Assembly: GCA_937936045.1 (NCBI GenBank)
Contig: CALGXC010000003.1
Location: 13,585-77,584, forward strand
Direction: 5' to 3'
Length of the DNA: 64,000 nucleotides
From: an uncultured Candidatus Saccharibacteria bacterium
Lineage (GTDB): Bacteria > Patescibacteriota > Saccharimonadia > Saccharimonadales > Saccharimonadaceae
Shown here: in pieces, positions 42,801 to 50,630 of the stretch
How the letters are laid out: each line of letters opens with the position of its first letter
Position numbering within the stretch: the stretch's first letter is position 1
Program-made: the position numbers and the translations under genes
The notes under the pieces: model-generated
Database searches by the model: none
The model's input: only the letters and a program-made list of their open reading frames with translations
Told to the model about the DNA's origin: nothing

Positions 42801-44120
42801 ATGGAAAAATCAAAACCAACACAGAACCACGAACAAAAACAACCAACGCCGGAATATGATGTAGTTAAAAATTTTCCTACTGACACTACTAATCTAGATA
42901 GTACAAGATATCCACTAACTATTATTCGCAGTGGTCAAGACGGAGAGGATGTTAAGCGTGACGAAGGCTGGTATCCTAGTGATATGTCGGCGGTTGTGTT
43001 TGACTCTGGTCTCAAGAATGGTATTGGTCAGATTAAGCTGCTTATGGAAGTATATAAAGTGGTTAAATCTGGTATTGAAACTGAGCTTGTGCCGTTGGAG
43101 GACATTCAGGGTCTAGGAGCAGATAAAGGTTATATTGAGTATCTTTATGGAAAAACTCCTGAGAAAATGATTGAAGAAGCTAAGCGGATTCGGCAGCAGG
43201 AACATCCGGATAGTAGGAAGATTGAGTCTTTGGCTCCAGGGGTAGGCTCAGACTCAGGCGCAGAAAGCCCAAGCAGTAGTTCGGTTGAAGATACCTCTGG
43301 CCATGAGAAATCTTTAGCGGCTAAGGTTGGTCCTGCAATGGGAGGTGTGGCGGTTAAGGATGTTGGAATTAAAAAGCCAGCGGATTTGGTGACAACCGAA
43401 CCAGTTAAAAAGCCAGCGGTTAAGGCTACTGGAATTAAAAAGCCAGTAGAGACGGGGCTAGATGAAAGCAATAGCCCAGAGCTAGATCGTTTTGGCGAGA
43501 GAGTGCGAAAACTGATGAAGCCTCTAGAGACTGATGTAGACGGCATGCCTTTTAAGAACGAATCTGTGCGAGTGAACTATTATGATTATCTATACGATCC
43601 GAATTATGTGCCGTCAAATAATGTAGAGGACGCTGCCGTTAGAAACCCAAAAGGAGTTCCTGTATCTGAGAAGAGCTTTAATGCTGCGAAAGAGGCTATT
43701 GATAATCTAGCTACGAATCCATCGTTAATGCAAATAATTAATCCCGAGAGAGCATTTGACCCTAAAGCGATCATAAATGGCATTAGATCTAGTCATCTTA
43801 CGCGTTGCCGCTTGTTTGAATATTTAACCTCCAGTCTTGATAGGCTGGCGGTCGTTAATCCAGGCGCTTTGGCAGACAGAGTCCTTCGAGACTCATATGA
43901 TAATCTAAAATCTCCTAATTACCTCGGAGGTAATTATTATGCGGGTAAAATGCGCAGTCGTGAATATACTGTAGTGCTGGCAATTGCTATGATGGACGGA
44001 TCATTTGATGTAGGTAGGCAAGACAAAATGGTTACTCATTACAGGGACGGCAGAGAGAGAAGTGGTATGCATAGGGATTCTGCAAGGGCACTTCTCGAAT
44101 ATGTAAGAAATAATTATTAA
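42801..44120 (+). CDS. Two-domain lineage protein with KKP-repeat linker, function unknown
   Basis: 439 residues from ATG 42801. The longer frame from 42774 would begin inside the promoter. No recognised family. A soluble N-terminal domain (about 25-130) is followed by a low-complexity linker (about 135-220) with repeats of the type GIKKPADL, EPVKKPAVK and GIKKPVETG. A C-terminal helical domain (about 225-439) follows. No signal peptide or membrane helix. A strong 15-bp terminator separates it from rpmA. Confidence 0.75.
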   Translation: MEKSKPTQNHEQKQPTPEYDVVKNFPTDTTNLDSTRYPLTIIRSGQDGEDVKRDEGWYPSDMSAVVFDSGLKNGIGQIKLLMEVYKVVKSGIETELVPLEDIQGLGADKGYIEYLYGKTPEKMIEEAKRIRQQEHPDSRKIESLAPGVGSDSGAESPSSSSVEDTSGHEKSLAAKVGPAMGGVAVKDVGIKKPADLVTTEPVKKPAVKATGIKKPVETGLDESNSPELDRFGERVRKLMKPLETDVDGMPFKNESVRVNYYDYLYDPNYVPSNNVEDAAVRNPKGVPVSEKSFNAAKEAIDNLATNPSLMQIINPERAFDPKAIINGIRSSHLTRCRLFEYLTSSLDRLAVVNPGALADRVLRDSYDNLKSPNYLGGNYYAGKMRSREYTVVLAIAMMDGSFDVGRQDKMVTHYRDGRERSGMHRDSARALLEYVRNNY

Positions 44121-44121
44121 T

Positions 44122-44158
44122 ATTAAAATAACTCCGCATTGACCGGAGTTATTTTAAT
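44122..44158. terminator. Strong bidirectional terminator
   Basis: Perfect 15-bp stem ATTAAAATAACTCCG / CGGAGTTATTTTAAT with a 7-base loop between convergent genes. T-rich on both strands. Confidence 0.93.
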
Positions 44159-44174
44159 AAAAAGTTTTTACCGA

Positions 44175-44447
44175 TTAAAGAACAACAACTTGCGTTCGGC
44201 GTTCTGATTTGCCGGTAAACTTGGTTTTCTTAACTGACTTAAAGCCAACTACGCCATTTTTTGCAGCGTGGATGGTGAAATTGCGGCTAACGTATGTGCC
44301 GTCACCAGCGATCTTTGTGGCACCAGTTTGGCGGACCAAGACCTGTCCAGCAGTAACTTTTTGGCCACCAAATCGCTTAACGCCAAGACGTTGACCAGCA
44401 TTGTTGTGGATATTCTTACTAGAACCACCAGCTTTAACCTTTGACAT
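44175..44447 (-). CDS. rpmA: Ribosomal protein bL27
   Basis: Large-subunit protein near the peptidyl transferase centre. It begins MSKVKAGGSSKNIHNNAGQR, with RFGGQKVTAGQVLVRQ. 90 residues, with no cleavable N-terminal extension of the Firmicutes kind. rplU (L21), its usual neighbour, is not adjacent. Good AAGGAG before the ATG. Confidence 0.96.
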   Translation of the reverse strand: MSKVKAGGSSKNIHNNAGQRLGVKRFGGQKVTAGQVLVRQTGATKIAGDGTYVSRNFTIHAAKNGVVGFKSVKKTKFTGKSERRTQVVVL

Positions 44448-44458
44448 TCTTTACTCCT

Positions 44459-44471
44459 TATAGTTTCTATA
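44459..44471 (-). promoter_or_regulatory. Hairpin in rpmA leader
   Basis: TATAG-AAA-CTATA on the minus strand, immediately before the AAGGAG ribosome-binding site. Confidence 0.35.
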
Positions 44472-44485
44472 AAACAATCTGTTCT

Positions 44486-44514
44486 AGTTTATCGAAAATA
44501 AAGCCAGTTGTCAA
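44486..44514 (-). promoter_or_regulatory. rpmA promoter
   Basis: Minus strand TTGACA (44509-44514), 17-base spacer, TAAACT (44486-44491). The -35 overlaps the end of the upstream methylase gene. Confidence 0.75.
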
Positions 44515-45704
44515 GCGGTTTTGGCTATATCTGCGGGTTTTAATACCAATATTTCTCTGGCAACAACTTGATCTTCACGGTAATATAAGAGGTTTTTATC
44601 GATAATTTGCTGATATCCAAGTTTTTTAAGATTTTTTATCAGAGGTAGGTGAGTAAATTTACCTTCGTGATTTTGCCACGCTGGAACGGCTATACAAAGT
44701 GTCGTGTCTGGGCGGATTTGCGAGTGGATATTTTTCAGAAAATCACTAATTATGTGATTGCAATTTCCGACTACTTCGTGAAGTTTTTCTGGGCTAGGTG
44801 GCGCGGAAAACGGCTGACCTAAATATGTTTCGCAAACAATTCGAGAAATCCGCTCCTTCTGTTCATTTGTTAATTTTATAGAGGTAGCGTCGGCCTGATG
44901 CGCTTGCCAGAAAGTGTTTGTCGAAAAAGTTTTTTCCGCCCAGCTCATATTTTCGGTTGTGTAAGATATCATCTTGTCGCTCAAATCGCTGCCATAAGCA
45001 TTCACGCCGATAAGTGCAGCTTCTTGTAATACCGTTCCTGTGCCACAAAACGGATCCCAGAGGTAATCGTTAGGTTTTGCGCCAGACAGGTTAATCATAA
45101 TTTGCGCAAGCTTGGGCGGAAGCATTCCCACGAAGGCGTCGCGCTTTGGTCGTCCGCGGTCGCGCTGAGTGTACGAATTGATATTTTGAGCGCCACAACT
45201 TTCAGCAATTATCAAATCTCCGTACACGTTCTTGGCTATAATAATTTCAATTTTCGCCTCAGACCTGCCGAGTTTATTATTGTGAGAGGTCGCAGTGGAC
45301 AATGCGGCGGTTTTATTAGGAATTAGGCGCAAACTAACGCCAGATTTTTTCAAGTTGTTTTTTAAGATAATTCCGATTTTTTGGACGTTCCTCGGATCTG
45401 TTTTATTGCCATAAAAGCTTATTCCAAGCGTTATTTTTTTCTGGCTATGTGAAAGTTTTTTCGTGTATTTTTCAGCAATAATTTTTGAGGTTTGGAGTAG
45501 GGTGTTGTGGTCTGATTTTTGCGATTTTATCTTCGTGATGACTTGTCCACATTTAATCGTTCCGCCGAGATTGTCAATTGATAAATTGTCGCAATTAACC
45601 ATAGCGGCTTGATTGGAGATTTTTTGGACATTTTGAGCGCCGTAAACAGCCTCTAATTCAGCGATAGAGATTTCTGGCTGGCGACCGAGAATAGCTATAA
45701 ACAT
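44511..45704 (-). CDS. Trm11/THUMP-type RNA methyltransferase-like protein
   Basis: 397 residues. The N-terminal half (about 1-180) looks like the THUMP-containing region of Trm11/Trm14 tRNA guanosine methyltransferases. The C-terminal Rossmann domain has YLWDPFCGTGTVLQEAAL (SAM motif I, about 214-231) and YGSDLS. The expected catalytic (D/N)PPY-type motif is replaced by ETYLGQPF (292-299). Activity is therefore uncertain. The substrate would be a tRNA or rRNA guanosine. The ATG is fixed by a -10 box 6 bases upstream. Confidence 0.8.
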   Translation of the reverse strand: MFIAILGRQPEISIAELEAVYGAQNVQKISNQAAMVNCDNLSIDNLGGTIKCGQVITKIKSQKSDHNTLLQTSKIIAEKYTKKLSHSQKKITLGISFYGNKTDPRNVQKIGIILKNNLKKSGVSLRLIPNKTAALSTATSHNNKLGRSEAKIEIIIAKNVYGDLIIAESCGAQNINSYTQRDRGRPKRDAFVGMLPPKLAQIMINLSGAKPNDYLWDPFCGTGTVLQEAALIGVNAYGSDLSDKMISYTTENMSWAEKTFSTNTFWQAHQADATSIKLTNEQKERISRIVCETYLGQPFSAPPSPEKLHEVVGNCNHIISDFLKNIHSQIRPDTTLCIAVPAWQNHEGKFTHLPLIKNLKKLGYQQIIDKNLLYYREDQVVAREILVLKPADIAKTA

Positions 45705-45710
45705 GTCGTA

Positions 45711-45716
45711 ATTATA
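45711..45716 (-). promoter_or_regulatory. -10 box of Trm11-like gene
   Basis: TATAAT on the minus strand, 6 bases before the ATG. Lies 13 bases from the divergent -10 box at 45730. Confidence 0.65.
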
Positions 45717-45726
45717 ACATTTATCG

Positions 45727-45735
45727 TGGTATAAT
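45727..45735 (+). promoter_or_regulatory. Extended -10 promoter of flippase-like gene
   Basis: TGGTATAAT. The in-frame ATG at 45734 overlaps this box and cannot be the start. ATG 45743 lies 7 bases downstream. Confidence 0.72.
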
Positions 45736-45742
45736 GAAGGTT

Positions 45743-46810
45743 ATGTTACCGAAGGTGTTGCAATTGTTAAAGTCGCCACGAGCTGTTATGAGCGTTTTGA
45801 CGTTGGCGGTTTTGGCAATAATAATTTTTCTATCTCGGCATGAGCTAGTGAAGGCGTGGAATCTGTTTTTGCACGCAGATTTATGGCTATTATTCTTACT
45901 ATTGCCGTTTCAGATTATCGTGTACTTCGCTGGCGGCGAGATGATTTTTTCGTATTTAAGAGAGAAGAATCTGATTCATCATATTTCCAGGTTGGAGCAG
46001 ACGAGGATTGCGCTGGAGCTTAATTTGGTCAATCATATTTTTCCGTCGGGCGGAGTTAGTGGAATTTCGTATACCACGTGGCGAATGCATAAACTTGGCG
46101 TGAGTTCGGCGCGTTCGACATTTGCGCAGGTGATTCGTTACGTTACGGGATTTTTGTCGCTTTTGGTTTTGTTGGTGATTGCTGTGCTGGCGCTGGCTAT
46201 TGACGGCAAGGTTAATCGTTATATCGTTGCGGCTAGCTTCTTGCTGATTATCGTGGTTTTGGCGCTGACGTTTGGTCTGATTTTCGTGTTTTCGTCAAAG
46301 CGACGTATGCAAATGACTGCTGCTAAATTGTCTAAGTTCATCAATACATTGGTAAAAATTGCAACCTTGGGCAAGAAGCGACGAGTAATGAAGTCGAAGA
46401 AAGTCGAAGAGTTTTTTGTTGATATGCAGGACGATTTTCAAGATTTATCCAATCATCCGAAGCTTCTAATAAAACCGATGATTTGGGGAACTGTCTACAC
46501 TGTTTTTGACGTGGCGATGTTTGCTGTGGCGTTTCTGTCGCTGGGTGTTTTTGTTAATCCGGCGATTTTGATGGTTGGATACGGCGTGGCGGGATTGGCA
46601 GCGATTGTCGTGTTTACTCCCGGAGGAACCGGCGTTTATGAAACTATTATGATTATTTTCTTAAGTATGGCAGGCACTCCGCCGGATTTGGCGATTGCTG
46701 GAATAATTCTGACGCGAGCAATTTTACTTACTGGCACGATTATCTTTGGCTATATTTTCTATCAACACGCACTGATTAAATACGGCAAGCCAGATGATTC
46801 CCAGATTTAG
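45743..46810 (+). CDS. Lysylphosphatidylglycerol synthase-type (UPF0104) flippase-like protein
   Basis: 355 residues with about eight membrane segments. FPSGGVSGISYTTWRM and the C-terminal FTPGGTGVYETIM are hallmarks of the LPG_synthase_TM (AglD2/UPF0104) family, which includes the flippase half of MprF. No synthase domain is attached, so a role in lipid or glycolipid flipping is likely but unproven. It overlaps xseA by 17 bases. Confidence 0.88.
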   Translation: MLPKVLQLLKSPRAVMSVLTLAVLAIIIFLSRHELVKAWNLFLHADLWLLFLLLPFQIIVYFAGGEMIFSYLREKNLIHHISRLEQTRIALELNLVNHIFPSGGVSGISYTTWRMHKLGVSSARSTFAQVIRYVTGFLSLLVLLVIAVLALAIDGKVNRYIVAASFLLIIVVLALTFGLIFVFSSKRRMQMTAAKLSKFINTLVKIATLGKKRRVMKSKKVEEFFVDMQDDFQDLSNHPKLLIKPMIWGTVYTVFDVAMFAVAFLSLGVFVNPAILMVGYGVAGLAAIVVFTPGGTGVYETIMIIFLSMAGTPPDLAIAGIILTRAILLTGTIIFGYIFYQHALIKYGKPDDSQI

Positions 46811-47894
46811 CGTTAGCAATTTCATAGCAGTTGTCAATCAAACTTTTGACGTGGCTTTTGCTGGGACGGTTGAAGTTGAGGGTGAAGTTTCTGGCCTCAA
46901 GTCTTATCCTCCGAAATATGCTTTTTTCGATCTGAAGGATGACGATGGGCTGGTTCGGTGTTTCGTTGGTTTTAGCAATTTACGCACGCCAATTGAAGAT
47001 GGAATGAAAGTTGTCGTTCGGGCAATGCCGGCGCTTAGGGATAATGGTGCCTTTAGTCTGAACATTCAAGAGATTCGTCCATTAGGCAAGGGAAGTTTGA
47101 AACGAAGTTTTGAGCTTTTGAAGCAAAAATTGACAGTCGAGGGCTTGTTTAATTCTGAAAGAAAGCGTCCATTACCGCAATATCCTCAGAGGGTGGCTGT
47201 TATCTCCAGCACGAAAGCGGCAGGGTATGCTGACTTTATGAAGATTTCTAGCGAACGTTGGGGCGGTGTGAAATTCGTAGTCGCCGATGTTAATGTACAG
47301 GGCGTGAATGCTGCAGATCAAGCTGTGCGAGCAATATCCTATTTTAATCAAATGTCAGAATCTCCAGATGTGATTGTTTTAATCCGTGGCGGTGGTAGTG
47401 CGGAGGATTTGGCGAGTTTTAACGATGAAAAACTGGTGCGAGCGGTGGCGAGTAGTCGCATTCCGACAATGACTGGAATTGGTCATGAAATTGATGAGAG
47501 TTTATGTGATTTGGCGGCGGACGTTCGCGCAGCTACGCCGAGTAATGCCGCGCAATTGCTGTTTCCTGACAAGCGAGAAGTGATTCGGCATTTGCATTAC
47601 AGGCTAATTGACGCGAAAGATTCAATTTGTAGAGCTATCGAAGAACAGTCGCTTAATGCAACATTGTTGCAGAAAGAGGCGCTAAAACAGTGGTCAAGTC
47701 GTGTGGATGCGGCTGTAAATGCAACATTGTTGCAACAAAAAGTCATCGCTGAGTATGATCCGGAAATGGCGCTGCGTCGTGGTTATGCAATGATCAAGGG
47801 TGATTTACAGATTGGTAATACTGTAGAGATTACAACAAAAGATATAATTATGAAAGCGAGGATTGAGAATAGTGAACAACGATATGACAATTGA
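46794..47894 (+). CDS. xseA: Exodeoxyribonuclease VII large subunit
   Basis: 366 residues. N-terminal OB fold (VEVEGEVSGLKSYPPKYAFF), catalytic region VAVISSTKAAGYADFM, DVIVLIRGGGSAEDL, TGIGHEIDESLCDLAADVRAATPS, and a C-terminal coiled coil shorter than the roughly 450-residue family norm. The end RRGYAMIKG is conserved. Overlaps xseB. Confidence 0.94.
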   Translation: MIPRFSVSNFIAVVNQTFDVAFAGTVEVEGEVSGLKSYPPKYAFFDLKDDDGLVRCFVGFSNLRTPIEDGMKVVVRAMPALRDNGAFSLNIQEIRPLGKGSLKRSFELLKQKLTVEGLFNSERKRPLPQYPQRVAVISSTKAAGYADFMKISSERWGGVKFVVADVNVQGVNAADQAVRAISYFNQMSESPDVIVLIRGGGSAEDLASFNDEKLVRAVASSRIPTMTGIGHEIDESLCDLAADVRAATPSNAAQLLFPDKREVIRHLHYRLIDAKDSICRAIEEQSLNATLLQKEALKQWSSRVDAAVNATLLQQKVIAEYDPEMALRRGYAMIKGDLQIGNTVEITTKDIIMKARIENSEQRYDN

Positions 47895-48072
47895 GCAAAT
47901 GATGGCTGAATTGAACGAGCAAATCGCGTGGTTTCAAGGCGATGATTTTAATCTGGACGAGGCAAAACAGAGGTTTATTGAGGCGAGAGAATTATCAAAA
48001 AAAATTACTGCCACGCTGGAAGATATGCGACATGATATCGAGGTTCTTAGCGAGGATTTTAACGCTGAGTAG
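47872..48072 (+). CDS. xseB: Exodeoxyribonuclease VII small subunit
   Basis: 66-residue two-helix protein with the XseB pattern (AELNEQIAWFQGDDFNLDEA, then FIEARELSKK). GTG 47872 has GAGG upstream. ATG 47884 is an alternative. It overlaps xseA, as in most genomes, giving a stoichiometric complex. Confidence 0.88.
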   Translation: MNNDMTIEQMMAELNEQIAWFQGDDFNLDEAKQRFIEARELSKKITATLEDMRHDIEVLSEDFNAE

Positions 48073-48099
48073 GATCTTTACACCAATTAAAGCATAAGC

Positions 48100-48105
48100 T
48101 ATACT
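48100..48105 (+). promoter_or_regulatory. -10 box of membrane-anchored protein gene
   Basis: TATACT, ending 7 bases before ATG 48113. Confidence 0.6.
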
Positions 48106-48112
48106 TTACAAT

Positions 48113-48772
48113 ATGATGACGAGAGATAAGAGTGAGCGTGGCTCAGTTAATGGCTGGATGGTCGGTACAATCGGCTGTCTGATATTGTTTTTGATTGCTG
48201 GATCTTTGGCAATTTGGGCGTATATGCAATACTCCCGAGAAAAAAGCAGTGTTGATAGTAAAGTGGCAATTGAAGTTGCTAAGGGGAAGAGCGAGCAAGC
48301 CGAATCAGACCAGAAGAAATTTTCCGAAGAAGCAAAAAACCCGCGTATTGAATTTGTTGGTCCTGCTGAATATGGTCGAGTATCGTTCATGTACCCAAAA
48401 ACTTGGAGTGTATATATAGGGAATGACGGCAGCGACAGGGGTGATTACAAAGCTTATCTTCATCCTGTTTCAGTTCCTTCGACAACTAATAAAAATAGTC
48501 GGTTTGCATTAAGGCTGGAGATTATCAATAAGAATATGGATACGGTGCTAAATGATTATCAATCACGACTAAAGAAGGGTGAATTGACCTCAAGTAGCAC
48601 TGAGTTTAACGGAATTTCAGCAACTCGGATTGATGGTACGTTTGAGAAAGAATTGCGTGGCTCTGTGGTTTTGATGAAAGTTCGCGATAAAACTATTCGT
48701 TTTTCAACCGACGCGGATACATTTAAGCCAGATTTCCAGACTATATTGAGCACTGTAAAAATCTCTGAATAG
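48113..48772 (+). CDS. Membrane-anchored extracytoplasmic protein, function unknown
   Basis: 219 residues. One N-terminal membrane helix (about 15-40) and a short coiled segment, then a beta-rich domain (about 80-219) with VSFMYPKTWSVYIGNDG, a pattern seen in PsbP-like or lipoprotein-type folds. No lipobox Cys at the right place. ATG 48113 or 48116. Leaderless promoter. Confidence 0.78.
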   Translation: MMTRDKSERGSVNGWMVGTIGCLILFLIAGSLAIWAYMQYSREKSSVDSKVAIEVAKGKSEQAESDQKKFSEEAKNPRIEFVGPAEYGRVSFMYPKTWSVYIGNDGSDRGDYKAYLHPVSVPSTTNKNSRFALRLEIINKNMDTVLNDYQSRLKKGELTSSSTEFNGISATRIDGTFEKELRGSVVLMKVRDKTIRFSTDADTFKPDFQTILSTVKISE

Positions 48773-48790
48773 AAAAACCCAGTATATATT

Positions 48791-48799
48791 TGCTATACT
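48791..48799 (+). promoter_or_regulatory. Promoter of kinase-receiver-recO operon
   Basis: TGCTATACT, ending 8 bases before ATG 48808. Confidence 0.68.
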
Positions 48800-48807
48800 A
48801 GAATTGT

Positions 48808-49524
48808 ATGGCAGATAAAGAGTGGAGTGATGCTGATTTTGGGGGATTGCCGAGCGTTTTGGTGGCGGCACACGAGCTGAAAACGCCGCTGGCTTTGATT
48901 AGGCAATTGGCGCTATTGTTGGACGACGATTTAACCAGCTATGCCGATAAAACTCAGATTCAGCAGCGAATTATCTGGACTTCTGATCAGGCGTTGCAGC
49001 TTACGATTGATTTGGCAAATTCAGCCAATTTAACGCCGTCGTTATTTCCGCTTGAGCCGGTCAATCCGTTGGCTTTATGTCAGCAAGTGGCGATGGAAAC
49101 GAAGTTCAACGCAATACTTTATGGGCGAAAAGTTAGCTGGCCTAAGAGTAGTCGAAATAGTCAATTGATATTAGCGAACCGAACACTTTTGGGGCGAATT
49201 TTAGCGAACTTTTTGAATAACGCGTTGGCGTATACTGAGGACGGATCGGAGATTAAGGTTTCGGTTAAGGCGACAAAAGATGCCGTGAGAATGAGCGTGC
49301 GGGATTTTGGGCCGATGATGAGTTTGAGGGAATATCGGCTTTTGCTTGATGAAATGGAAACGCGAAAAACTGTGCGAACGAGGCCAGAAAGTAGCGGGCT
49401 GGGGATTTACGTGGCGAATCAATTTGCGCGGGCGATGAATGGGCGAATTGGTCTGATTCGTCACCGTGATGGACTAACTTTTTATGTAGAAATGCCAATT
49501 AGTCGGCAGTTGAGCTTGATATGA
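48808..49524 (+). CDS. Soluble histidine kinase without sensor domain
   Basis: 238 residues. H-box AAHELKTPLALIRQ near residue 21 and a HATPase domain with the N-box LANFLNNALAYT, G1-like VRDFGPMM and G2 SSGLGIYVA. There is no membrane helix and almost nothing precedes the H-box, so any input must come from a partner protein. Overlaps the downstream receiver gene by four bases (ATGA). Confidence 0.9.
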   Translation: MADKEWSDADFGGLPSVLVAAHELKTPLALIRQLALLLDDDLTSYADKTQIQQRIIWTSDQALQLTIDLANSANLTPSLFPLEPVNPLALCQQVAMETKFNAILYGRKVSWPKSSRNSQLILANRTLLGRILANFLNNALAYTEDGSEIKVSVKATKDAVRMSVRDFGPMMSLREYRLLLDEMETRKTVRTRPESSGLGIYVANQFARAMNGRIGLIRHRDGLTFYVEMPISRQLSLI

Positions 49525-49892
49525 AAAAACTGTTAATTGTTGAGGACGATAAGAATTGGGCGGATATTCTGGGTAAGTTTGCCGCGGATGTCGGCGCGGA
49601 ATATCAAGTGGTGGTTTCTGGCGGTCAGGCGATTGAAATTATTGACGATTGGCAACCTGACGCTTTAATTTTGGATATGCTGTTGGCTGGCGAAACGGCG
49701 ATTGCTTTGTTGAATGAGCTACGATCGTACGCGGATTTGGCAAGTTTGCCGATTGTGGTTTGTACGAATATCGACGTTAAAATGGACGATTTGCGTCCGC
49801 TTGGCGTGAAGGCAATTTTGAATAAAACATCGATGCGTCCGAATGAGGCGCGGGCGATTTTTCGCGAGGTTCTAAATGACGGGGCAGAGTGA
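49521..49892 (+). CDS. Receiver-only response regulator
   Basis: 123 residues. LLIVEDDKNW and the phospho-acceptor Asp in ALILDMLLAGET. The usual Thr lies in VVCTNID, and the conserved Lys in ILNKTS. No DNA-binding output. Coupled to the kinase upstream and overlapping recO downstream, so all three are cotranslated. Confidence 0.9.
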   Translation: MKKLLIVEDDKNWADILGKFAADVGAEYQVVVSGGQAIEIIDDWQPDALILDMLLAGETAIALLNELRSYADLASLPIVVCTNIDVKMDDLRPLGVKAILNKTSMRPNEARAIFREVLNDGAE

Positions 49893-50556
49893 ACGAGTAA
49901 AAGCAATTGTTTTGAGGCGAACGAATTACGCCGAAGCTGACCGAGTTTTGCAATTATTAACCCCGAAAGGTCGACGTAGCGTGATCGCAAAAGGTGTGCG
50001 TCGGGAGCGCAGTAAATTAGCGGGCGGAATTGAATTATTCGCGATTTGCGACGTGGTTATTCGTTCTGGTCGGGGCGATTTGGGGCTATTAACTTCCGCT
50101 CGATTGTCGGCGTTTTATCGGCATATTTTGGAGGATTATGATCGGATGCAGTTTGCGTATTCGGTAATGAAATTGGTTTCTGCGGCGAGTGAAAATATTG
50201 ACGAACCAGAGTGGTATTATGTGCTGAGCCAAGTTTTGGAGCAATTGAATAATCCCGCGATAAACCAAAAATTGATTGAAACGTGGTTTTATTTGCAATA
50301 CGCGAGTTTGCTGGGAGATGAGCTGAATCTTCGCACGGACGTAACGACTGCGGCGCTACTTCCTGATAAAAAATATATGTACGATAGCGCAGAAAAAGGT
50401 TTGAGATTGGCAGAGCAGGGCGATTTGGGCGCGGACGCTATTAAGCTACTGAGGCTGATTCAAGCAAAGCCGCTCGCAAATGTGGCGCAAATCGGCGGAA
50501 TAACTGAGGTTATAAACGATTGTTGGTTGACCGCCAGACAACACGCGGCAGTGTAA
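49876..50556 (+). CDS. recO: DNA repair protein RecO
   Basis: Recombination mediator of the RecFOR pathway. N-terminal OB fold (VKAIVLRRTNYAEADRVL, GRRSVIAKGVRRERSKLAG) and helical C-terminal domain. 226 residues. The cysteine zinc motif of some RecO proteins is absent. Overlaps the receiver gene by 17 bases. recF is at 11.8 kb. Confidence 0.92.
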   Translation: MTGQSERVKAIVLRRTNYAEADRVLQLLTPKGRRSVIAKGVRRERSKLAGGIELFAICDVVIRSGRGDLGLLTSARLSAFYRHILEDYDRMQFAYSVMKLVSAASENIDEPEWYYVLSQVLEQLNNPAINQKLIETWFYLQYASLLGDELNLRTDVTTAALLPDKKYMYDSAEKGLRLAEQGDLGADAIKLLRLIQAKPLANVAQIGGITEVINDCWLTARQHAAV

Positions 50557-50570
50557 AATTGTCAGTAAAA

Positions 50571-50579
50571 TGGTATAAT
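50571..50579 (+). promoter_or_regulatory. glyS extended -10 promoter
   Basis: TGGTATAAT. Leader of about 45 bases before ATG 50631. Confidence 0.7.
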
Positions 50580-50599
50580 TTAGGAAATAATGTGAATCG

Positions 50600-50616
50600 C
50601 CATGTTGCCAACATGG
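50600..50616 (+). promoter_or_regulatory. Hairpin next to glyS ribosome-binding site
   Basis: CCATGTT-GCC-AACATGG, perfect 7-bp stem whose last two bases are the first two of the GGAGAAAGG Shine-Dalgarno (50615-50623). Confidence 0.5.
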
Positions 50617-50630
50617 AGAAAGGTTTTTCA

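Noticed and set aside
50586..50630. T-box riboswitch for glyS
   Set aside because: The leader is only about 45 bases and lacks the T-box sequence and specifier stem.
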